Source: Siphonodentalium dalli
Lineage: Eukaryota > Mollusca > Scaphopoda > Gadilida > Siphonodentaliidae
Direction of reading: 5' to 3'
Assembly (NCBI GenBank): GCA_032622095.1
Contig: CP136061.1
Coordinates: forward strand, 996,001 to 1,060,000
DNA: 64,000 nucleotides
A program made the translations under genes and the position numbers. How positions within the stretch are numbered: position 1 is the first letter of the stretch; each line of letters opens with the position of its first letter. The notes under the pieces were generated by a model. It saw nothing but the letters and a program-made list of their open reading frames with translations, was not told the origin of the DNA and searched no databases. Of the stretch, positions 55,620 through 64,000 are shown piece by piece.

Positions 55620-56520
55620 TATTTGCCACGGGGGGGGGGCGGACACACCGGGCCGACCATTATTCAGCATGGTGTGAGAAAATTGTGAAATCTGCACAAG
55701 AAAATCGCAAAAACCTATCATCTAGACTGGCCTCAAGACTTCCCAGAGTTGGAAATTTCAAACCTTATTTAGGTTGGAAATTTTCTGACTGATGACAATT
55801 CCAATGACAATTTTGACCCAATGTAGGAAAATATTGTTTTCTTAAAGGTACTCAATACGATTCGATGGTCCCCCATATAATCAGATTCCAACAACAACCA
55901 CATTTTTAGAGATGCCGCTTCAGTTATCAGAATCGATTAATTGCCCAAAAATAATGCCAACCACTGTCAACTATAGTATAAAATTGCCCGAAACGTGTTA
56001 GTTATCAATATATTGTTCGAAGAAATTTGGCGCTTATCAAGACAAGGCCTCTTGATTTTAGAGTTATCCATCTTCATCCGCAATTTGGTCCGAGACCGTC
56101 GGCTTGTCGACTTTTTACTGTGCCACTAATACGCCTGGATGGTGAAAAATAATAGATTTCAAAAATCGATATCTAATAACTCTGAGCTTTGATAGGTGGG
56201 TTCCTCCACTCGAATGAAATATTTTTTACCCCCGAATCCAAATAAATAGTAATTGAGGGCGCTTAAGGTTGGAATATTTCCAAGTGCTGGCCATTTCAAT
56301 CCAACATGTTCACCTAAAGTAGGAAAATATGCAAATATTGGTCCAAAAACAATATATTCCCCCTAATAAATTGTTTGAAAATCAAACTACAATAACAATT
56401 TCAACCTATTGTTGGGGTGAAATTTCCAATTAATGTTGTGTCAGGAATGAAATATCCAACTGTTAAAAAATTTGACCAAAGTTGGGGGTGGGGCACCCAA
56501 CCCCCATCTCGCCACGTCCC
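55620..56520 (-). repeat. Reversed copy of the dispersed repeat of 31.6 and 61.0 kb
   Basis: 'acaccgggccgaccatt', 'ttggaaatttcaaacct' and 'aacctattgttggggtgaaa' match the family in reverse. Within it 55,890-56,040 is the sequence also seen at 7640-7800, suggesting a nested insertion. Confidence 0.6.
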
Positions 56521-58756
56521 TGAGCATACGACAGACAGAAACGTCGTGCATAGAGCGCATTAGCTCAAATCCATTCATGTGTTGCATGTATTGTGTTGAG
56601 TATTTATATAAAAGGAGATGGTCCGAAAAATGGCCTGATGTGTACAGTGTCCCTTTAACTTTTGTTGTGAAGTCATAAAAGCCAGAGACGTTATTTCGCT
56701 AAAATCCGATTCAGATTCTGGATTCAGATTACAGATTGGTCTCCGTACGACTTGGTTCGGCAAAAGAACAGACCAGAAATTGGCAGAATCAGTAAACGAA
56801 CAGACCGTAATCTCAATTTCGTGGTAATCCGATTGGGATTCGGATTCCGATTACGGACTCAAATGTTCGTAATGTAAACAAACCGAGATTTCGCCACCTC
56901 AGAGTTTAAAAACACAATAAAACATAAGAATCCGTCTCTTGTGTACAAATTATTGCAGAATATAAACGATCTATATCAAAGAATTTTAAATGCGGAGACA
57001 AATTTGTTTTATTGAATGTAAACTGGGAGAATATTACTGAAATTAGCCAAATAATAACGCTATTGATAGTAACGCTGGGGGAGCACTTCGGTTGATGGCG
57101 AAGCAATTGCAAATCATTGTTGATTGTCACTTTCATATGTCCATTTCATAATTCCATCCTTAAAATACCGTCCGAACGCATGTAGATTTCGAATTCGGCG
57201 GATACGTCACCATTGACCGAATTCATATGAACCTGCATGGATATGTCTTCTGCTGTGTTCGTTATTATAATGTTTCTTCTTATTCAAGAAATAGTAGGAT
57301 TATATGGTATCGATGGATTATCAGATACACGTATGTACTATCATCTAGTCTTAAAGTTATAGCAATTTCATGTTTAACATGTTTTGTTTCGTTAAATGCA
57401 GTCGTTTTGCACAATAGTCTCTGTATAGACAACAGACACATGTCCCTCCCCCCCCCCATTGAACCAAACATCAATCTCACAGGTTCGCAGAATTCAATTT
57501 GCTCCCCTTGGAAATATCCAATCTGACAAACACTAAGATTGGAAAATTACCAACTTTTACTGGTTGAAAAAAATCAAACAATGAGAACAATGCCAACCTA
57601 TATATGGTGTCAAATTAATGTCCAACTAATGTTGTGTCATGCATGAAATTTCCGACTGCTGGAATGTACCAAAGTTTAGTTTAGATATATTTATTTCAAA
57701 TATATGTCAAATTTAGATAACACATGATATATAACACATACATTTGTTTATACATACAAAGGAATTGGGGGACAAGTACTGATTCACTTAAGGGTACCCC
57801 CTCTCCCATATGTTATTACACTGAAAAAATAAATAATTAGTAATGGCAAAGCAACATGACTACCAAAACAAGTTGAACATATATACAGATCACTGTGAGA
57901 CCCGAGTGAGTCATAAGTTTGTATATGTATTTATTTAAAATCGGGTTTGTTTGTTGCGTTTGTTGGCTTGTACGTATCATTATTTGAAACAGTTAGTCAA
58001 AATAATCCTGATTTTTCCTCACGTATGAATGACTGTACAGCTTAGCAAATTGTACCAAAGTTCGGGGTGGGGGTCGAGACACCCAATCAACCCCTGTCGT
58101 CACGTCCCTGTTCAACTGACAAGTTTCGTGTGTTCTTCACAACATCTTCGGAATTTGATTCAGGAGACCTAGAGCTGTCATGTTTAGATATGCTTGCCAT
58201 CATCAATAAACACACTTTAACTTGAAAAAAAAGATGCGATTAAGTCGGATTGGCAGCAAATTATGTGCCGTGTATATACACATAGAACAAAAGCATGACT
58301 TTCACAACAAACATGCACTTTATAAATATAAGATACAAATGATACTTGTGTCAAATACATGAGCCATGTTTGACGCTGGGAGAGAGTTTCGGAGATTTCG
58401 GAGACCACGTGGATTTCAAAATCTGACCTAGAATCGGGAATTAGCCCCGCCCCCGTAATCGGCTTCGGATTCTCAATCCGGATTTTAGCGAAATTACGAC
58501 TCTGTGCTTGTTATTTGCGATACTTATCAACCCGGTATATGGCTGTGTCATTCCCAAGCAATATACAACATACAACGTATAGTGATCTACATCTACATAT
58601 CACTCCGACGCCTTCAATTTACTCAAGGTTTCAAGGTTATGTGGAGTTCAGGTAGCTGCCATGGCCGAGTAACTCCATAACTTTATAATGTCAATATAGT
58701 GTTAATATTATTATATACATGGCAACCTGTCCCTATATTGGGGCGGCTTTTGCTGA
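56521..58756. other. Non-coding, repeat fragments only
   Basis: Contains pieces of the dispersed repeat (57,440-57,680, 58,030-58,110), several 'ggattcggattccgatta' words and AT-rich DNA. No gene recognised. Confidence 0.45.
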
Positions 58757-58789
<33 letters not shown>

Positions 58790-58790
58790 A
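58757..58790. repeat. (ATCT)n microsatellite
   Basis: About eight tandem 'atct' units. Confidence 0.95.
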
Positions 58791-59188
58791 CCATGTGGTG
58801 ACTCTAGTAGCGTTCGTTAACGTACACACACCGAGGCATGTACAAGGGTCAGCCATTGATATCCGCGCCCGATCGGACAACGTACTGCACCCACATCATA
58901 CCTGCATGGACACATGTTGTAAATGGGGGAAGTCGGCATTTTGCATTCGGATCTTTATTCAGTGATTTGAATGAAACTATTCAGACTGACAAACTTGGTA
59001 TCTAATCGAGTTTTATGATTTTTGTCAGAATATACCCTGACCAGGTTTGGATCCCCGGTCCGCTAGCACGAGAGACCAGTACGCTATCTCTCGGCTATAG
59101 CCTTCGCTATATATTCCTGTATATTATCGTTTGTATATTATAAATAAAATTATCTTATTCCGTCCTATTAACTCTTTTAACATAATCG

Positions 59189-59609
59189 TTAAAGGGGTAC
59201 TGTACATTAAATCCTTAAAATCCGGCCATTTATTAACATTTAAAGGGGCAGTGTACACTAAATCCGGCCATTTATGGGACCATCTCCTTTTATACTCAAC
59301 AGAAATATGCAACAAATGAATGAATTTGAGCCATGGATAAGTGTAAAATACACTTGTGTGCTCTATAAACAATGCAAAGTTCGAAGTCAACATGTACACA
59401 TGTAATGAAAATGGATTTATGACTCCAGTCATAAATTCATTTTCATTATAATTACCATGTTAAATGTTTGCATGGTTCATAAAGTAAATGAGTGTATTTT
59501 GCAATAGCCATGGCTCAAATTCATTCATTTGTTGCATAATTATATTCTGTTGAATGTAAAAGGAGGTGGTCCCATACATGTCCGGATTTAGCAAACAGTA
59601 CCCCTTTAA
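59189..59609. mobile_element. TTAA MITE related to the foldback element
   Basis: The element 59193-59605 is flanked by TTAA (59189-59192 and 59606-59609) and ends in AGGGGTACTGTAC-type inverted termini, as does the element at 107-5707. The inside is a long imperfect palindrome centred near 59,426 (atttatgactccagtcataaat). It has an internal second copy of the terminus (59,240-59,275). Confidence 0.75.
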
Positions 59610-59659
59610 TTTAAAACGTTATTGGAATTGTTTTGATCTTGCGAACGTCGGTTTCTCGT

Positions 59660-60115
59660 CCGTTACAAATAAAAGCCGCAATTGAAAGTACCTCTTGCAT
59701 ATAGTATTATCGTTGCTGAATCGGCGTTCCGTACAATATCGCCATAAATGCACAACAAAAACTGTGAACACATTTGCAACAGAATAGGCAATATAAAATA
59801 ATGGTTCAAACCACAGAGAGCAGGTTTAATGCCCAATGTATTGTCATGTAAGGTATCAACAATCGTCCTATCAATTACATGTTTACAGACTGGACAGTCG
59901 ATATACGGTGCCTCAGTTGATTCGGTAATAAACTATCCTCCAAACAGTGCCACGAAAACTAAAATTAAGTTAATGTGTTGAGCTATACTAGCGCATGCAG
60001 TGTGGAATTGTGATTTCGTATGTTCACAAACTTCACATTTTAAGTTTTTAACCTCAAACTGATGATTGCACTTACCTTTTTCTGCCATTTTATAACACAG
60101 TTGCTCCACAGGTGG
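59660..60115 (-). pseudogene. Candidate small Cys-rich membrane protein frame with an in-frame TAG
   Basis: On the minus strand an ATG at about 60,092 opens a frame (KCNHQFEVKNLKCEVCEHTK, then a hydrophobic run INLILVFVALFGG) that meets a TAG at 59,933-59,935 and then stays open for about 80 more codons (APYIDCPVCKHVIDRTIVDT, a second hydrophobic run). The CxxC pairs and two membrane-like segments look protein-like, but I recognise no family. A GTAAGT donor-like word directly follows ATGGCAGAAAAAG, so this may instead be a first exon. Weakly supported. Confidence 0.25.
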
Positions 60116-60175
60116 ATGAAAATAATGATTGACACCAGTCGACACAGAAATTATCACGGCAGGCCAGCTGATCAA

Positions 60176-61009
60176 TATAAATCTATGGAAGCTGTTTTCT
60201 ATAACAATTTAATTTTTCATTGAATCAGGTCATCTGTAAAATGTATATATGTAATCTCCGTTGATATGAAGGAATAAGTATCTCTCTCTCATTGAATCAG
60301 GTCATCTGTAACAAATAGTGTAGTCCGGTTACAACGGTGTTTGTCGTGTTTTATTCAAGTACTTCGTGTACACGTACCACCCGTGTTAACACTTTATATA
60401 CTAAGTATCCATAGCCGTACATGTCGGGGTGGTGCAGCCCCCAAACGTTTTTAAAAGCTCAAAATTCGAACAATATTTCTGGAAAAATTGGAGATATTTT
60501 CGGTCAATTTAGGGCAATTGAATGGGTATTTCAGGGGGAATGGTGGCAAATTACAGTATTTTTCACATTTCTACCAGAAGTATACATATTTAAACTATTA
60601 AATTAGATTGATTGTGTTGCTGTTGTTGTTGTGACTTGAGGTCTGTAACCCTGCATGAAGCATCTTTAATAAAGCAGTACCGTTATTTCTGGTTATTTCA
60701 CTTATTTGTCTCAATGATCATTTTCATGGTATTTTGGGTGTTTCGTTAGGGTCCGTCCCTGTGTGGGCTTCGCGCACATTTATATATCTTAGAAATTGCA
60801 GCGACCCGTTTGTGCGCTTCATGCACATGTTGATCGTTTAAACATTTTAGTTAAAAACAATATATATAAACAAATTTAAAAAAAAATTGGTGCAGATTCC
60901 TTGTTCAATTTAACGAACAATTGGTTTTTTTTTTTGACAACAAAAGTTTTAAAAACTAACACCGATAAATAATAACCACCGGGGTACTCCGAGTCACCGC
61001 ACCCAGAGA
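60176..61009. other. No gene recognised
   Basis: AT-rich unique-looking DNA. Nothing coding is supported. Confidence 0.4.
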
Positions 61010-61720
61010 CAGGGGGGTCTGGGGTGTCTCACCCCCTCCAACTTTGATCAAAATTATTCATCAGTTGGAAATTTCATACCTGACCACAACATTAGTTGGA
61101 AACTTCGCACCAACAATAGGTGGGAAAATGTTCTTGTAGTTTGATTTTAAAACAATTTATTGGGGGGGGGGGGATTTATTGTTTTTGGACCTTTGCATAT
61201 TTCCTTCTTTTGGTAAAAAATTTGGAAACACTTGGACAGCTTGTGCCCTGGTCCCCCCTACCGCGGCCAATTAAACTGCTAGTTAATTTAGAAAACAATA
61301 TTGTCCTACATTTGGTCAAAATTGTCACTGGAATTGTCATCAGTTGGGAATTTTCAAACCTAATAAGTCGGGGTGTCCGGTGGAAATTCAAACTCTAGGA
61401 AGGCTTGAGGCTAGTCTAGATGCTAGGATTTTGCGATTTTCTTGTTCAGATTTCAACATTTTCGCACACCGGGCCAACCATGGTCGGCTCGGTGTATCCT
61501 GATCTCTTGTCCGTAGTCGTGTGTATTTATTTGTCTGGAGTTAAACCACTAGATGTTAGGATTTATGCTATTTTTCATGTTCAAATATCTGAAAATTATC
61601 ATAGATGTGCAAGGGAAGAATGGAATTATGCAAACCTTGTCTCTGGTGTGATTCAAGGGGGGGGGGTGCAGTTGGAATTCCCCAAGGGTGGTCCAAATCG
61701 GTCAAGGCCCCGTGAAATAG
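61010..61720 (+). repeat. Dispersed repeat, same family as 31.6-32.6 kb
   Basis: Shares C-rich start, 'aacaatttattgggggg', 'ttgtcatcagttgg' and the hairpin 'accgggccaaccatggtcgg' with 31,620-32,640. Confidence 0.65.
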
Positions 61721-62660
61721 CATGGAACGGGGTCCTCTGTTTGAATCCATTATGTGTCGTGGCTATTTTGGATCTGGATGGGGTATAGGGAACGAGTGTA
61801 CTGTGAGCGAGCATAGAACACCATTTAGTTGACCCTATATCGGCCTAAGGGGTCGAGAAATGGCATGGGTTCCCCATTTGGACCCATTTAGAAGGCGACC
61901 ATTTTGGATCTGGATGGTGTATATGGTGAATATTGTGGGAGTCTTGGGGGCCACACAACAACACTCTGCGTTCGACCTAAATCGCTAAAGGGGCCGTCAA
62001 ATGACATATATATAGGTCCCATATTTTAATCCCTCTGGACGGGCGGATGGCCATTTGGATTCGGTGGGGTGTGTTTAAACAGCGTCTTGGTTGTCACCCT
62101 TTATATATACAATTTTGGAACAAGGAATGGAAGTCAACTTCGTCGTATACGTTTAGTGCAGGCTGAAACACGTCGGCCATTTGAAAATGTGGCGCCATTT
62201 CGAATCTGTCGGCCACTATGATTGGTTTGTCGGAAAACATGTTGATGGTTGCCTCACGAATTAAACGATTTTGTTAATATTTGACACTAACTTAGCTGCC
62301 TCAGGAGTTTGTCCATTCAAAATGTCCAATGTATACCCATCTGGGATGAATTGCTCATAATCTGCCTATAAAGTTAATTGCCAGGTTTGTGAACATAGCC
62401 TTAATGCTAAATGAAAATTTGATTATCATGTTGGCGTGTATGGTTTTACACATGTTGGTACGGTAATATGTTCGATTACTTTTACTTTAAACATATGTTA
62501 TTGTAAATTCATTTTACAACGGGATTGGGGTACAAGTTTTAACAACTTACAATGTCCCCGCCACAGATGCAATCTATATAATGAATTTAAACAAGATGAC
62601 AGAGAATATATACATGATGAGGTTGGATAAAATTTGGTCAACAAAAAAGAAAGAAGTTTG
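61721..62660. other. No gene recognised
   Basis: Contains three loosely repeated 'ttttggatctggatgg' phrases (61,766, 61,903 and a relative at 62,056), suggesting an old tandem repeat. No gene. Confidence 0.4.
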
Positions 62661-62800
62661 TCTCTCTCCTCTCTCTCCTCTCTCTCTCTCTCTCTCCTCC
62701 TCTCTCCTCTCTCTCTCTCTCGTCTACTCTCTCTCTCTCTCTCTCTCCTCTCCTCTCTCTCTCTCTCTCTCTCTATCTCTTTCTCTCTCTCTCTCCGGCA
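62661..62800. repeat. CT-rich microsatellite
   Basis: Nearly continuous ctctctc with occasional interruptions. Confidence 0.95.
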
Positions 62801-62919
62801 AAACTGAGAATAGTGGGCCTCTGTTTATTTATAACGGGTATTTATATGCTATATGTGTTGCATTTTTTCGTCCGTAGCTTTAATGTAGTCAGTGGTGGCA
62901 TTTATTATATATTTTTGAA

Positions 62920-63070
62920 AGATCTGTGTGTGTGTGTGTGTATCTGTCTGTGTGTAATCGATGGACTCGAAAATGGCCCAGCCGATTTCGATGAAACTTG
63001 GTATGTGGGGGTATTTTCGGGTCAGGAGTAACATAGGCCTATTGATTTTCAGATCCGAGGTCAACTTTTC
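62920..63070 (+). repeat. GT run plus one unit of the 'gatttcgatgaaacttgg' repeat
   Basis: Matches the start of the field at 30,470-30,660, including 'aatcgatggactcgaaaa'. Confidence 0.75.
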
Positions 63071-63419
63071 ACGTGCCGAGGTCAAATCTGTTTTTAACGC
63101 CGTTTTGCGCTAATATATTTCAGTTCGGTGCTCACAAATCGATTCGATATAGCGCGAATAATAAATTGCCAGTCATATAATTTGCACGGTTAGAATCTGT
63201 GGCGCTTCATCTTTCCAATGATGCATCACACGCCTGTGTACGTTTAAAGTTTCTACCTTAATTATCGGGAAGAACGCAGGGCCATGCTTCGCTCATCGAA
63301 ATCATTGCGTAAATATATTACGCCATCAACATATCGTGACGTGATCGCGTTAACTCTTATCCGGCCGATGTCGCGTTAACTCATCACCGGCCGAGGTATC
63401 CGCAAATGATATTGGGCTA

Positions 63420-63625
63420 TATATCTCGTAAACGGGTGGAGCTATCGACTTGAAATTTGGTATGTGAATGTATCTTGCCCCGGATACGAATTTTATCGGG
63501 TCGCCGAGCCCGTGCGACGCCAGCTTCGCGCATGCGCACGACCAGATCTCGGAAACGGGTGGAGCAATCGACTTGAAATTTGGTTTTTGAATAGCCCGGA
63601 CGAAGTCGGGTCACCTTCTAGTTCC
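63420..63625 (+). repeat. Partial copy of the 29-30.4 kb minisatellite
   Basis: Contains 'acttgaaatttggtatgtga', 'cgaattttatcgggtcgccg', 'cgcgcatgcgca' and ends 'gacgaagtcgggtcaccttc', the same ending as at 31,262. Confidence 0.85.
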
Positions 63626-64000
63626 ATATAAAAGACCCGTATGAGATTTTCGACTTCCGGCTGAAGCTTCTTGATATTTTGCGAAAACACTGTGCCAATT
63701 CGTTCTCGTATATATGCGAGTCTTCCATAAGGAGCCTCCAATATATAAGCTAATAGCCTAATACACTGGCCTAATAATATTTACATTGACATTGTAAGCA
63801 TGTGCAAGCTCTTGTATATGCGAGGGCTACGGGGAGACTCGCATATATAAGAGAATGCACTGGCGCATGATCTTTAATGCTGCAAAAGCGCAGCTCCCGT
63901 CATGGAAGTGTTAAAGGATGATATACACCATTGTACGTGTGTGATTATCATCAAATGGGACCTCATTTTGACATATGTGACCCGCCATATCAAATCCAGT

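Noticed and set aside
59046-59104. tRNA-like sequence (minus strand, ctatagccgagagatagcg... ccggggatccaaacc).
   Set aside because: It has A- and B-box-like words, but I cannot fold a full cloverleaf; at most a decayed tRNA-derived SINE.
62581-62877. 98-aa frame rich in Leu and Ser.
   Set aside because: It is the translation of a CT microsatellite.

Overview
The window is animal nuclear DNA, probably from a marine invertebrate. The non-coding parts are packed with diverged non-LTR retrotransposons, TTAA-flanked inverted-repeat elements, tandem satellites and dispersed repeats that carry 'aagatggcggcc'-type words. A TTTGGTTTGG-type SINE-like repeat near 38 kb hints at a mollusc, but the species cannot be fixed from the sequence. 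No rRNA or convincing tRNA gene is visible. The only likely piece of an ordinary host gene is one short exon near 7.5 kb on the minus strand, amidase-like.

The centrepiece is a complete Maverick/Polinton (adintovirus-like) element at 8464-25750, 17,287 bp. It begins 5'-AGTAGTAAT, ends ATTACTACT-3', and is flanked by a perfect 6-bp target duplication ATTGAG (8458-8463 and 25751-25756). It carries the full Polinton set: protein-primed family B DNA polymerase, A32/FtsK-type packaging ATPase, retroviral-type integrase with chromodomain, double-jelly-roll major capsid protein, penton-like minor capsid protein, adenain-like protease and several small virion-type proteins. All main reading frames are open, so the copy is young or under selection.

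The element has two halves. The left 4.5 kb is a regulatory or early module: four small genes in two divergent pairs, each pair driven by a copy of one ~590-bp bidirectional promoter, then a third divergent promoter (itself an inverted repeat) shared by a zinc-knuckle protein and the polymerase, whose first 32 residues are the same. Every one of the four small genes ends, 13-22 nt past its stop, in a perfect replication-dependent-histone-type 3' stem-loop (GGCCCT-TTTC-AGGGCC or the compensated GGTCCT-TTTC-AGGACC). This suggests SLBP/U7-type, S-phase-coupled mRNA 3' processing of a viral early module and is the most unusual signal in the window. The right 12 kb is one rightward block of closely packed or overlapping genes for DNA replication, packaging, integration and virion assembly, ending in an ordinary AATAAA.

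Layout: 0-5.7 kb, a 5.6-kb foldback element between TTAA duplications; 5.9-6.4 kb, a TTAA MITE; 6.5-8.4 kb, host DNA with one exon; 8.46-25.75 kb, the Polinton; 25.8-28.6 kb, no recognisable gene; 29-31.3 kb, minisatellite fields; 31.6-33.4 kb, dispersed repeats; 33.6-42 kb, a decayed LINE split by a ~6.7-kb inverted-repeat-bounded insertion which itself holds a split L2/CR1-like LINE; 42-44 kb, two satellites; 44-47 kb, simple and tandem repeats; 47.5-54.7 kb, two decayed LINEs head to head, one split by a 3-kb tandem-repeat element; 54.8-64 kb, dispersed repeats, a second TTAA MITE related to the 0-5.7 kb element, and satellite pieces. Coordinates of genes are read directly; edges of repeats outside the Polinton are approximate.
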